Assembly (NCBI RefSeq): GCF_029894425.1
Contig: NZ_JARXYJ010000001.1
Coordinates: forward strand, 2,914,001-2,978,000
Length of the DNA: 64,000 nucleotides
From: Streptomyces sp. SAI-127
GTDB taxonomy: Bacteria; Actinomycetota; Actinomycetes; Streptomycetales; Streptomycetaceae
Direction: 5' to 3'
Positions within the stretch are counted from its first letter, which is position 1. Each line of letters opens with the position of its first letter. This document shows, one piece after another, positions 54,145 to 61,999 of this stretch. The translations under genes were made by a program, and so were the position numbers. The notes under the pieces are model-generated. The model had not been told where the DNA came from. It saw only the letters and a list, made by a program, of their open reading frames with translations, and made no database searches.

Positions 54145-55121
54145 CTGGTACCTCCTACGACGCGCAGCTGGCGTTCGACGGTGCGCTTGAGCAGCTCGAC
54201 CTTGAAGCGGTTGTGCTGCAGGGGACGGGCGCCGTCCGCCGCCTTCGCGGCGGCGGCCGACCAGAGGGCTCCCGAGGGGCGTTCACCGACGAGGTGCTGC
54301 TCGACGGCGGGCAGCTTCCAGGGCACGGTGCCCACGCCCCCGGCGGCGACCTTGGCCTCGCGGATCACCCCACCGCGTACATGCAGCGCTACGGCCGCCG
54401 ACGTCAGGGCGAACTCGTACGACTGCCGGTCACGCACCTTCAGATAGCCGGACCTGAGCGGGCGCGGAAGAGCCGGGATCTCCACCGCCGTGATCAACTC
54501 ACCTTTGCTCAGGGCCTGTTCGCGTTGCGGGGTGCTGCCGGGCCGCAACAGGAAGTCGGCGAAGGGGACTTGGCGTGCCCCGTCCGGGCCCAGCAGGTGC
54601 ACCCGTGCCTCCAGGGCGGCGAAGGCCACGGCGGCATCGGAGGGATGGGTGGCCACGCAGGCGCCGGAGGTCCCGAGGATGGCGTGGGTGCGGTTGACGC
54701 CGTGCAGCGCGGCGCAACCGGAGCCGGGCTCGCGCTTGTTGCAGTCGGCGGTCACGTCCCGGAAGTACGTGCAGCGGGTGCGCTGCATGATGTTGCCGCC
54801 GATGGTCGCCATGTTCCGCAGCTGGGCGGAGGCGCTCAGCTCCAGCGCCTCGGAGACGACGGGATACAGGGTGCGCACCTTGGCGTGGGCGGCGGCCTCG
54901 GACATGGTCACCAGGGCGCCGATGCGCAAGCCCCCGCGCTCGCTGACGGTGATCTCGCCCAGCGGCAGGCCGGTGATGTCGACGAGGGTCTCGGGGCGTT
55001 CGACGGTCTCCCGCATGAGGTCGACCAGGGTGGTGCCCCCGGCGATGTAACGCCCGCCGCCGCGACCGGCGTTGAGGGCTTCACGGGTGTCGGAGACGCG
55101 GGTGTAGGAGAAGGGATGCAT
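54141..55121 (-). CDS. Molybdenum hydroxylase FAD subunit, PaoB-like
   Basis: 326 residues of the CO-dehydrogenase-flavoprotein fold: GGRYIAGGTTLVDLMRETVERPETLVDITGL, MATIGGNIMQRTRC. An insertion CTYFRDVTADCNKREPGSGCAAL supplies cysteines that in PaoB (YagS) hold an extra 4Fe-4S cluster. The presence of these Cys is the best evidence for the Pao type. It relays electrons between the 2Fe-2S subunit and FAD. Start 55121; the gene follows the small subunit after 12 bases. Confidence 0.9.
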   Translation of the reverse strand: MHPFSYTRVSDTREALNAGRGGGRYIAGGTTLVDLMRETVERPETLVDITGLPLGEITVSERGGLRIGALVTMSEAAAHAKVRTLYPVVSEALELSASAQLRNMATIGGNIMQRTRCTYFRDVTADCNKREPGSGCAALHGVNRTHAILGTSGACVATHPSDAAVAFAALEARVHLLGPDGARQVPFADFLLRPGSTPQREQALSKGELITAVEIPALPRPLRSGYLKVRDRQSYEFALTSAAVALHVRGGVIREAKVAAGGVGTVPWKLPAVEQHLVGERPSGALWSAAAAKAADGARPLQHNRFKVELLKRTVERQLRVVGGTR

Positions 55122-55133
55122 GGCGGCCGATCC

Positions 55134-55784
55134 TCATTTCCGGCCCGCGGTCTGCTCCACCGCGCGCACGATCTTGACGTAGCAGCCGCAGCGGCAGATG
55201 TTGCCGCTCATCCACTCCCGGATCTCCTCCGGCGAGCCGGTGTGGCCTTCCTGGATGCAGCCGACACCGGAGACGATCTGTCCTGGGGTGCAGTAGCCGC
55301 ACTGGAAGGCGTCCTGGTCGATGAACGCCTGCTGCAGCGGGTGGAGTTGATCGCCCTCGGCCAGGCCCTCGACCGTGGTGACGTCGGCCCCTTCAAGTCG
55401 GACCGCGAGCGTCAGGCAGGCGTTGTGCCGCTGCCCGTCGACCAGGACCGTGCACGCCCCGCAGGCCCCGGCGTTGCAGCCCTTCTTGGAGCCCGTGAGG
55501 CCGAGGTGCTCGCGGAGCAGGTCCAGCAGCGAGGTGCGGTTGTCGACCGTCACGGTGTGGCGGGTGCCGTTGACCGTCAGGGAGACACGGCTGGTGGGCG
55601 GCCCCTCGGCCGCCGTCGCTTCCTCCGGGTCGGCGAGGAACGTGCCTCCGATCACGCCGCCCGCGACGACGGCACCACCGACCGCGGTGCTGGTGGCGAT
55701 GAACGTGCGCCGAGTGGGCGCCGGGGAGGATTCGCCGGCTCCGGTGCGGGGTGGAGCGGCAGGCTCGGGGAGTTCAGTTGACAT
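55134..55784 (-). CDS. Molybdenum hydroxylase 2Fe-2S subunit with Tat signal, PaoA-like
   Basis: 216 residues. A twin-arginine signal (PTRRTFIATSTAVGGAVVAGG, ~residues 24-44) exports the folded complex. Two 2Fe-2S clusters follow: plant-type GSKKGCNAGACGACTVLVDG and the CGYCTPGQ ... NICRCGCY pair. Only this subunit carries a signal, so the three proteins are exported as a preassembled unit, as in PaoABC. It is the first gene of the operon; a GGGAG-N6-CTCCC palindrome lies about 154 bases upstream of its start. Confidence 0.92.
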   Translation of the reverse strand: MSTELPEPAAPPRTGAGESSPAPTRRTFIATSTAVGGAVVAGGVIGGTFLADPEEATAAEGPPTSRVSLTVNGTRHTVTVDNRTSLLDLLREHLGLTGSKKGCNAGACGACTVLVDGQRHNACLTLAVRLEGADVTTVEGLAEGDQLHPLQQAFIDQDAFQCGYCTPGQIVSGVGCIQEGHTGSPEEIREWMSGNICRCGCYVKIVRAVEQTAGRK

Positions 55785-55937
55785 ACGTACGCCTTCGTAT
55801 CGCTGACGGATCGGCCGTACACAACAGCGGGACGGGAGACTGGATCGTCGTCACCGCGGGGAATCGGGCAACCGCGCGCTTCGGCAGCGGCGACCGCTCA
55901 CCTCGGGAGTCTCGCACCACCGGCAACGCTCGTGGCA

Positions 55938-55953
55938 GGGAGACTTTTCTCCC
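55938..55953. promoter_or_regulatory. GGGAG-N6-CTCCC palindrome (site 1)
   Basis: GGGAGACTTTTCTCCC is followed by CCTTT. The same pattern (GGGAG-N6-CTCCC plus CCCTTT) recurs at 60056-60071 before the alcohol dehydrogenase gene. Here it lies upstream of the PaoABC-like operon and downstream of the cupin gene, in the 229-base spacer 55785-56013. A common regulator, possibly the XRE protein at 60109, is suggested. Confidence 0.5.
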
Positions 55954-55959
55954 CCTTTA

Positions 55960-55975
55960 CGCTCCGTGAGGAGCG
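55960..55975. terminator. Small hairpin downstream of the cupin gene
   Basis: CGCTCC-GTGA-GGAGCG is a six-base-pair stem with a tetraloop, 39 bases after the cupin stop on the minus strand. No U-run follows, so termination is uncertain. Confidence 0.35.
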
Positions 55976-56013
55976 GGTAGCCGACGTCCTGGAGGCGTTT
56001 TCGCGTGGCCGGG

Positions 56014-56427
56014 CTACTGGTTGCGGGTGCGCGGGCCGTTGTACTGCTGGTCGGTGACCGGCTCGGCCCAGGCGGTCTCGGGGGTGCCGTCGCCCGTGCC
56101 CTCCCACAGGGCGATGTGCTCCATGAACCGGTCGGGGACGGCGCCGTGCCAGTGCTCCTCGTTCGGCGGACACGCGACGGTCTCGCCGGGGTGGGCCTCG
56201 AGGACGGTGCCGTCCCGGGTGCCGATCAGGGCCGTGCCGGAAACGACGTGCAGGGTCTGGCCCAGGGCGTGCGAATGCCAGTTGGTGCGGGCGCCGGGCG
56301 AGAAGCGCACCATGTTGGCGCGCATCCTGGACGGGGCCTGGCCGGCCACGATGACGTCCCACCAGACGTCGCCGGTGAACCAGTCCGACGGGGCCTTGCT
56401 GCTGGGCTGCTGCTTGATGAATTCCAT
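56014..56427 (-). CDS. Cupin-domain protein
   Basis: 137 residues of single-domain cupin: GARTNWHSHALGQTLHVVSGTALIGTRDG supplies motif 1 (two His, Gln, His) and PPNEEHWHGAVPDRFMEHIAL supplies motif 2. The sequence resembles the manganese cupins annotated as (R)-mandelonitrile lyase-like or carboxymuconolactone-decarboxylase-associated. A small metal enzyme or a sensor is possible; the activity is not determinable. It is the last gene of a leftward series with two SDRs, a lipoprotein and an alcohol dehydrogenase. Confidence 0.85.
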   Translation of the reverse strand: MEFIKQQPSSKAPSDWFTGDVWWDVIVAGQAPSRMRANMVRFSPGARTNWHSHALGQTLHVVSGTALIGTRDGTVLEAHPGETVACPPNEEHWHGAVPDRFMEHIALWEGTGDGTPETAWAEPVTDQQYNGPRTRNQ

Positions 56428-56463
56428 GGTGTCTCTCCGGTGTTGCCGATGCGTGGGCTGTCT

Positions 56464-57231
56464 CTAGCGGGCGACGTAGCCGCCGTCCACGGGCAGGGCG
56501 ACACCGACGACGAAGCCCGCTCCAGGGCTGCACAGCCACAGGACGGCCTGTGCGATCTCCTCGGCGGTGCCGAGCCGGTTGATCGGCTGGTTGGCCTCGG
56601 CCTCGGCGCGGTCGAGTTCTCCCTTGGCGATCATGTCGCTGACCATGGGGGTGTCGATGGTGCCCGGGCAGACGGCGTTGACGCGGATGCCCCGCGGGGC
56701 GTATTCGAGGGCGGCGCTGGAGGTCAGGCCGATCACTCCGTGCTTGGAGGCGTGGTACGAGGCGCGGCCGGGGAGGCCGACGAGACCGCCCAGGGAGGAG
56801 CAGTTGACGATGGCGCCGCTGCCCTGTGCCCGCATGTGGCGCAGTTCGTGTTTCATGCAGGCCCAGACACCGCGGAGGTTGACGGCGTTGACGCGGTCGA
56901 ACCTCTCGGCGGGTTCCTCGGCGGCGTCGCTGGGCGGGATCTGGATGCCGGCGTTGTTGTAGGCCATGTCGAGGCGGCCGAAGGTCTCCACGGTCCGGTC
57001 GACAGCAGCGGCGACCTGGTCCTCGTCGCTGACGTCGCACGTGAGGGCGAGGGCCTGGTGGCCGGCGTCGGTGAGTTCCTTCGCGGCCGCGTTAAGGGCG
57101 GCTTCGTCGATGTCGGTGAGGGCGACGGCGGCTCCGGCCTCGGCGAAGGCGCGGGCGGTGGCCAGGCCCATACCGGCGCCGGCGCCGGTGACGAGGGCGA
57201 CCTGGCCGGTGAAGTCGTAGGTGGGGTTCAT
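56464..57231 (-). CDS. Short-chain dehydrogenase/reductase (glucose-dehydrogenase-like SDR)
   Basis: 255 residues of classical SDR: VALVTGAGAGMGLATARAFAE (cofactor T-G-x3-G-x-G), YNNAGI, catalytic Ser in NCSSLGGLVG, Tyr-x3-Lys in YHASKHGVIGL, and VDGGYVAR at the end. Asp in LTDIDEAAL favours NAD over NADP. Substrate unknown. The leader has a 10-bp tandem repeat (GTGCTTTCGA twice, 57250-57269). An SDR remnant lies just upstream, at 57349-57575. Confidence 0.9.
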   Translation of the reverse strand: MNPTYDFTGQVALVTGAGAGMGLATARAFAEAGAAVALTDIDEAALNAAAKELTDAGHQALALTCDVSDEDQVAAAVDRTVETFGRLDMAYNNAGIQIPPSDAAEEPAERFDRVNAVNLRGVWACMKHELRHMRAQGSGAIVNCSSLGGLVGLPGRASYHASKHGVIGLTSSAALEYAPRGIRVNAVCPGTIDTPMVSDMIAKGELDRAEAEANQPINRLGTAEEIAQAVLWLCSPGAGFVVGVALPVDGGYVAR

Positions 57232-57348
57232 GTCTTGGTCTCCGTACGGGTGCTTTCGAGTGCTTTCGAGTGCTGAGGTGTGGCGGCGCGAAGGGTGCCC
57301 GGGCCGCCTGGACGGTCTCTCGCGGCAGGGCGCCTTGCCCGTCCGCCG

Positions 57349-57575
57349 TCAGACGGTCTGGCCGCCGTCGACGAACAGGGCGTGGCCGGTGGCGAAGGAG
57401 GCGGCGTCCGAGCAGAGCCGGAGCCGGCGGCGGCGATCTCGTCCGGTGTGCCGAGGCATCCGATGGGCTCGTCCGCGATCAGGGCGTCCCGTCCTCCGGG
57501 TGTGCTTTCGGCGAAGCGCCGGATCAGCTCGGTGTCGATGATGCCGGGGCAGACGGCGTTTGCGTGGAAATCGGG
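57349..57575 (-). pseudogene. C-terminal remnant of an SDR gene
   Basis: On the minus strand, ANAVCPGIIDTELIRRFAES and GCLGTPDEIAA continue into a frameshift, after which LCSDAASFATGHALFVDGG and QTV-stop read in another frame. These are the last ~75 residues of a classical SDR. The Rossmann half and the catalytic Tyr-Lys are missing, and homology ceases at about 57566. It probably derives from a duplication of a neighbouring SDR or a lost paralogue. Confidence 0.75.
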
Positions 57576-57609
57576 GGGCGTTGTGGCCCGCGTGGCGGGC
57601 CCGGCCGGC

Positions 57610-58143
57610 TCAGCGCCCTGAGCGGTGACCCGCGCCCGGCGCGACTTCGATGGTGATCTCGTCGGCGGTGGCGAGCTGCTCCGCGCCGCCCTGGGCCATA
57701 CGCCCGAGGGGGACCAGTCCCGCCGCGTAGGGGGCGTCGCGGTAGTAGGTGGCGAGCTGGTTCCAGGGCGCGTAGTACGCCAGGTCACCGACCTCGGGGT
57801 CGGCGCCCTCCGGGGCACCGGAGGTGGACAGCTTTCGCGGCAGGTCGGCGATCTTCTCGGCCTGGTGGAAGTCGCGCAGGGACAAGGTGAGCGGAAGCTG
57901 GGCGGCGAAGTCGCGGGCGGTGGCGCTGTCGTTCAGGGTGGCGGCGACGCGGTGGCCGTTGAGCGTGAGCCGGATGTTCATGACGGTTGTCCTGCCGGGT
58001 GATGTGGCAGCCGCAGCTGTCGGAGCCCGTGGCGACGCGGAGGCGGACGAGGCCGGGGAATCGCTGGTGCAGGCGGTGACGACGAGCAACAGGGTGGCCG
58101 CCGGGACCACACGCGTGAAAGCGCGAAGGGGTACGGCATTCAC
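57610..58143 (-). CDS. Lipoprotein with cyclophilin-like domain
   Basis: 177 residues from GTG 58143. The lipobox LLLVVTACTS predicts a lipid anchor, followed by a Ser/Ala/Pro linker. The ~120-residue domain starts MNIRLTLNGHRVAATLNDSATARDFAAQLP and includes GDLAYYAPWNQLATYYRDAPYAAGLVPLG, a pattern of the bacterial cyclophilin-like fold. Isomerase activity is not established for that family. The start overlaps the SDR stop (GTGA), so it is coupled to the SDR. An internal ATG (57979) could produce a cytoplasmic form without the anchor. Confidence 0.82.
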   Translation of the reverse strand: MNAVPLRAFTRVVPAATLLLVVTACTSDSPASSASASPRAPTAAAATSPGRTTVMNIRLTLNGHRVAATLNDSATARDFAAQLPLTLSLRDFHQAEKIADLPRKLSTSGAPEGADPEVGDLAYYAPWNQLATYYRDAPYAAGLVPLGRMAQGGAEQLATADEITIEVAPGAGHRSGR

Positions 58144-58823
58144 GCGTCGCCCAGTGGCTGGTCGGGCAGGGGCTCGGAGTAGTGGCGGAAGCCGTCCCGC
58201 TGCTGGTGGATGTCGTACAGCCGCCGCGCCAGCACATCGGGGCTGTTGTGCTCGGCGTCGGGGCGGATGGCGCCGGGGATGATCAGCTGGGCGGCATGGA
58301 TGTTCTCCGGGGCGAGCGTGTCGTGGAGCATGCGGGCGTAGGCGCTTTCGGCGGCGAAGGCGATCGAGGTGCCGGCGACGTTCGGGTTGGGGCGTACGGC
58401 GCTGCCGCCGTTGACGAACAGCAGCGTGCCGCGGCCGAGTTCGCGCATGCCGGGCAGGACGGCGTTCACCGCGGTGACCGGGCCCTTGACGGAGAAGGCG
58501 AGCGGCGCGTCGAGGTCGTCGGCGCCGGTGTCGAGGACCGGCTTCATGAAGTCGGCGCGGGGCACCGGGCTGTACTGGAGGATCTCGATGGACCCCAGGG
58601 CGGCCCCGGCCGCGTACAGGGCCGCGGTCAGCGACTCGCTGTCGAGGACGTCGGCGGTGAAGCCGCGGGCCCGGATGCCGTCGCGGGCCAGCTCGGTGGT
58701 GAGCTCGTCCAGCTTCTGGGCATTGCGGGAGATGAGGGCGACGGCATGGCCGGCGGTACCGAAACGGCGGGCGGTGGCCAGCCCGAGACCGGGGCCGGCG
58801 CCGACGAGGGCGAAGGTCGTCAT
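58140..58823 (-). CDS. SDR-family oxidoreductase
   Basis: 227 residues: TTFALVGAGPGLGLATARRFG (cofactor loop), SRNAQKL, LFVNGGSAVRPNP and AESAYARMLHDTLA. The catalytic Tyr-x3-Lys is atypical (AYARMLHD), so it may not be a classical dehydrogenase. ATG 58823 was chosen because sequence similarity begins there; a further 16 codons lie open upstream. It lies 84 bases after the alcohol dehydrogenase gene in the same direction. Confidence 0.82.
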   Translation of the reverse strand: MTTFALVGAGPGLGLATARRFGTAGHAVALISRNAQKLDELTTELARDGIRARGFTADVLDSESLTAALYAAGAALGSIEILQYSPVPRADFMKPVLDTGADDLDAPLAFSVKGPVTAVNAVLPGMRELGRGTLLFVNGGSAVRPNPNVAGTSIAFAAESAYARMLHDTLAPENIHAAQLIIPGAIRPDAEHNSPDVLARRLYDIHQQRDGFRHYSEPLPDQPLGDA

Positions 58824-58907
58824 GGTCAGTCCTTGTGCGAGCGGGGGTGGTTGCCGGTCCTGTGGCCGCACCGCCTCGGTGTGGCCCCGGGGGTGGACGC
58901 GCTGCGC

Positions 58908-59924
58908 TCAGGGCTTGAGGAGGGCCTTGACGGCGCGGCGTTCGTCCATCGCCTTGTAGCCCTCGGCGACCTGGTCCAGGGGCAGGGTGAGGTCGAAGAC
59001 CTTGCCGGGGTTGATCCGGCCGGTCAGGACCCGGTCGATGAGGTCGGGGAGGTAACGGCGGACCGGGGCGGGGCCGCCGCGCAGGCCGACGTGGGAGAAG
59101 AAGAGTTCCTGGCCGTCGACCGCCACCTCGTGCGGGACGCCGACGAAGCCGACGTTGCCGCCGGGCCGGGTGGAACTCAGGGCCTGCCGCATCGACTCGG
59201 CGGTGCCGACGCACTCCAGCACGGAGTCGGCGCCGATCCCTTCGGTGAGGTCCTTGACGCGGGCGATGCCTTCGTCGCCGCGCTCGGCGACGATGTCGGT
59301 GGCTCCGAACTCGAGGGCGAGCTTCTGCCGGGAGGCGTGGCGGCTCATGGCGATGATCCGCTCGGCCCCCAACTCCTTGGCGGCGATGACCCCGCACAGG
59401 CCGACCGCCCCGTCCCCGACGACCACAGCGGTGGAGCCGGGCTTCACCTCGGCGGCGAGGGCGGCGTACCAGCCGGTGCCCATCACGTCGGAGACTGCAA
59501 GCAGGCTCGGCACGAGTTCGCCGGACGGGTGCTCGTCGGTGGCGACGAGGGTGCCGTGGGCGTTGGGGATGCGTACGTAGTCGGCCTGACAGGTGCTCAT
59601 GAACTCGCGGTGCAGGCAGGAGGACTGCCAGCCGTTTTGGCAGTTGACGCACGTGTTGTCCGAGGTGGCGAAGGAGCCGACCACGAACTGGCCCGGCCTG
59701 ACGTTGGCGACCTCGCTGCCGACCTCCTCGACGATGCCGACGTACTCGTGGCCCATCGGATGCGGGTCGCCGATGGGTTCCGCGCCGCGGTAGGGCCACA
59801 GGTCCGAGCCGCACACACAGGTGGCGACCGTGCGGATCACCGCGTCGGTCGGGTTGATGATCTTCGGGTCGTCCAGGTTCTCGAAGCGCACGTCGCCGGG
59901 GGCGTGGATGACTGCTCCGCGCAT
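58908..59924 (-). CDS. Zinc-dependent alcohol dehydrogenase
   Basis: 338 residues of the MDR family: CVCGSDLWPYRG supplies the catalytic-zinc Cys, GHEYVGIVEEVG the His-Glu pair, CVNCQNGWQSSC part of the structural zinc site, and VVGDGAVGLCGVIAAKELGA the NAD(P) Rossmann loop. It oxidises an alcohol or reduces an aldehyde. In context with a PaoABC-like aldehyde oxidase, it could handle toxic aldehydes at the alcohol level. First gene of the leftward series; divergent from the XRE regulator. Confidence 0.9.
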   Translation of the reverse strand: MRGAVIHAPGDVRFENLDDPKIINPTDAVIRTVATCVCGSDLWPYRGAEPIGDPHPMGHEYVGIVEEVGSEVANVRPGQFVVGSFATSDNTCVNCQNGWQSSCLHREFMSTCQADYVRIPNAHGTLVATDEHPSGELVPSLLAVSDVMGTGWYAALAAEVKPGSTAVVVGDGAVGLCGVIAAKELGAERIIAMSRHASRQKLALEFGATDIVAERGDEGIARVKDLTEGIGADSVLECVGTAESMRQALSSTRPGGNVGFVGVPHEVAVDGQELFFSHVGLRGGPAPVRRYLPDLIDRVLTGRINPGKVFDLTLPLDQVAEGYKAMDERRAVKALLKP

Positions 59925-60033
59925 GGGGATGACTCCTTCGGTGCGGGGGTCGGTGAGCCGCAGCCGGTGACAGCGATCGGCCGCTCGACATCGAGCCTCA
60001 CACGCGAGAGCAGGCGCGAAAAGCGGAGAAATT

Positions 60034-60071
60034 CATCCTGGGAGGAGAACATCCTGGGAGTAAATTCTCCC
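60034..60071. promoter_or_regulatory. Control region with CATCCTGGGAG direct repeats and GGGAG-N6-CTCCC (site 2)
   Basis: CATCCTGGGAG occurs at 60034-60044 and 60050-60060, 16 bases apart. The second copy runs into GGGAGTAAATTCTCCC (60056-60071) followed by CCCTTT. The latter matches site 1 at 55938-55953. The region separates the divergent alcohol dehydrogenase and XRE regulator genes and is probably the XRE operator. Confidence 0.55.
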
Positions 60072-60108
60072 CCCTTTCCCGAGTGGAATCGGTGTCATGC
60101 TGGGACGC

Positions 60109-60978
60109 ATGACCGCCAACGTTCCCCTCAATGAGCTGGGAGAATTCCTCAAGAAGCGCCGCTCCGAGCTGAGCCCGCGCACGGTCGGACTGCCCGAGAG
60201 CGGCAAGCCCCGCCGGGTGGCCGGGCTGCGCCGCGAGGAGGTCGCCCAGCTCGCCAGCATCAGCACCGACTACTACACCCGTCTCGAACAGGGCCGTATG
60301 CAGGCATCGGCGCCCGTGCTGGAGGTTCTCGCCCAGGTACTCCATCTGGATGACGACGAGCGCGGTTACCTCTTCCAGCTCGCGGGCAAGACCACCGGCC
60401 GCACCCGGCGGCGCGGCCGGCAGAGGGTCCAGCCGCAGCTGCAGCGCGTCCTGGACGACCTCACCGCCACCCCGGCCATCGTGCAGGGCCGCCGCGGGGA
60501 CATCCTCGCCTGGAACGCACTGGCCGCCGCACTGGTCACCGACTTCTCCCAGGTCCCGGAAAAGCACCGCAATTACCCGCGGATCATCTTCACGGACCCG
60601 GCGATGCGCACCCTGTACGCGGACTGGAAGACCTCGGCGCACATCGCCGTGGCACAGCTGCGGATGGAAGCGGCGAAGTATCCCGAGGACCCTCGCCTGA
60701 TCGAGCTGGTCGGCGAACTGTCCATGCGGGACAAGCAGTTCGCCCAGTGGTGGGGCGATCACCGGGTCGCCGCACGCACGGTGGGCACGAAGACCCTCAA
60801 CCACCCGGGCGTCGGCGAACTCGTCCTGGACTGGGACACCCTCACCGCCAACACCGACCCCGACCAGCACCTGACCGTCTGGACGGCCGCACCCGGCTCC
60901 CCCACCCACGAGCGGCTGCGCATCCTCGCCTCCTGGGCGGCCGACCAGAACCTGCCGGCCTCCTCCCCCCTCAGCTGA
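60109..60978 (+). CDS. XRE-family regulator (MmyB-like)
   Basis: About 289 residues. The N-terminal helix-turn-helix (LGEFLKKRRSELSPRTVGLP...RVAGLRREEVAQLASISTDYYTRLEQGR) is typical of MmyB-like proteins. The C-terminal ligand domain (IVQGRRGDILAWNALAAALVTDF, MRTLYADWKTSAHIAVAQLR, HPGVGELVLDWDTLT) is that of the MmyB/DUF5937-type family, which may bind fatty acids or similar. ATG 60097 (four codons earlier) is an alternative start. It is divergent from the alcohol-dehydrogenase series, and I propose that it represses that series. Confidence 0.9.
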   Translation: MTANVPLNELGEFLKKRRSELSPRTVGLPESGKPRRVAGLRREEVAQLASISTDYYTRLEQGRMQASAPVLEVLAQVLHLDDDERGYLFQLAGKTTGRTRRRGRQRVQPQLQRVLDDLTATPAIVQGRRGDILAWNALAAALVTDFSQVPEKHRNYPRIIFTDPAMRTLYADWKTSAHIAVAQLRMEAAKYPEDPRLIELVGELSMRDKQFAQWWGDHRVAARTVGTKTLNHPGVGELVLDWDTLTANTDPDQHLTVWTAAPGSPTHERLRILASWAADQNLPASSPLS

Positions 60979-61035
60979 CCCCGCCCGAGGACGTGCAGGT
61001 CAGTCACCCTTCGCCGCAGGCTCCAGCACCGTCAA

Positions 61036-61335
61036 ATGAGCGTCATGGCCAACAGCCCCTCCCTCCTCTTCGGGCGGAAGAGGCCGCCGCGACCAGCTCA
61101 CTTCACCCGTGAGACCGGCCGGGACCGGAGCCTGCCGGCCGAGACGGAGGACGCATTGTTGATCATTGTCAGTGAGCTGACAGCCAACGTTCAGCTGCAC
61201 AGCGGCAGTGCCGACGTCTTGCTCCGGCTTCTCGATGAAGAGGCGTCGATCCGGATTGAGGTGTCGGACCGAGGACGGTGGCGGCCCCGGGCGGCCCGGC
61301 GGGATGAGGGACCGGCGACGACACACACCCTGACC
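61036..61335 (+). pseudogene. Truncated HATPase (anti-sigma-type) gene
   Basis: About 95 residues read as the middle of an RsbW-like ATPase: AHFTRETGRDRSLPAETEDA, the N-box IIVSELTANVQLHSGSADV and the start of the G1 box IEVSDRGRW. The expected G2 box (GRGL) and C-terminal strands are missing. The frame instead continues into sequence antisense to fbiD, where it stops making sense. The N-terminal strand is also irregular. It is probably a remnant truncated by rearrangement against fbiD; an intact short variant is unlikely. Confidence 0.65.
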
Positions 61336-61336
61336 A

Positions 61337-61999
61337 TCAACTCCAGCCGGTCACGGCGTCATAGCGCCGACCGGGGTGAACGGCGAGCAGTTGCGCGGTG
61401 TGTGCGCCGACGCCGAAGGCGGCCGCAGCTCCCAGGTCCTCGATCGTGTCCACGTCGAGTTGGGCGCTGGGAGCACGCTGCAGACGCAACTCCATCGCCC
61501 CTGAGTCCAGATGGCGTTGCCGGGACGGCCCTTCAAATGCCGGTCGCAAGCGATGTCCGCGCCGGGCGGTCAGCACCGTCGTGCCCCTGCCCGTGTGGTC
61601 GGCGACGAACGCACGCGGGTGGCGTTGCGCCGCTCGCAGTACCGTGTCCAGGTCTGCCGCGCGAAGACACGGCAGATCGGCTGTGACGACGGCCACGGCG
61701 GAACCGGCGAGTGTCCGCCGGGCGCTCGTGACACCACGCACGATGGCGCGGTTGAGCCCCCCGCTGGACGAGTCGTGCACCACTTCCGCATTCCTGCTCG
61801 CCGCGTCCGCTGCCGCATCCTCACCGCCGGTCACAACAATGACGTGTGACACCAAGACCGCGCTCAGCACCGCGTCAAGCGTGTCCAGGAAGAATGCGCG
61901 TGCCAGACGCTCCCGGTGCACGGTCGCAGGGCCGAGACGGGATTTCCCGACCGAGAACGACTTGACCGGGACGATCGCCGTCCACGTTTGCCCTCTCAC
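61337..61999 (-). CDS. fbiD: Phosphoenolpyruvate/2-phospho-L-lactate guanylyltransferase FbiD (CofC)
   Basis: 220 residues of a nucleotidyltransferase: [16 protein letters not shown] (signature G-K-S-R-L), [23 protein letters not shown] (metal-binding Asp), and [21 protein letters not shown]. It activates phosphoenolpyruvate or phospholactate with GTP for coenzyme F420 side-chain assembly. GTG 61999 overlaps the fbiC stop (GTGA), so the F420 genes are coupled. The lost HATPase gene abuts its 3' end. Confidence 0.9.
   Translation of the reverse strand: MRGQTWTAIVPVKSFSVGKSRLGPATVHRERLARAFFLDTLDAVLSAVLVSHVIVVTGGEDAAADAASRNAEVVHDSSSGGLNRAIVRGVTSARRTLAGSAVAVVTADLPCLRAADLDTVLRAAQRHPRAFVADHTGRGTTVLTARRGHRLRPAFEGPSRQRHLDSGAMELRLQRAPSAQLDVDTIEDLGAAAAFGVGAHTAQLLAVHPGRRYDAVTGWS

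Noticed and set aside
52189..54447. 752-codon plus-strand frame
   Set aside because: Antisense to the Mo-hydroxylase large subunit.
57610..59991. One 793-residue minus-strand protein
   Set aside because: Only the end (from 58143) is real, as a lipoprotein; the rest overlaps the SDR and alcohol dehydrogenase in another frame.
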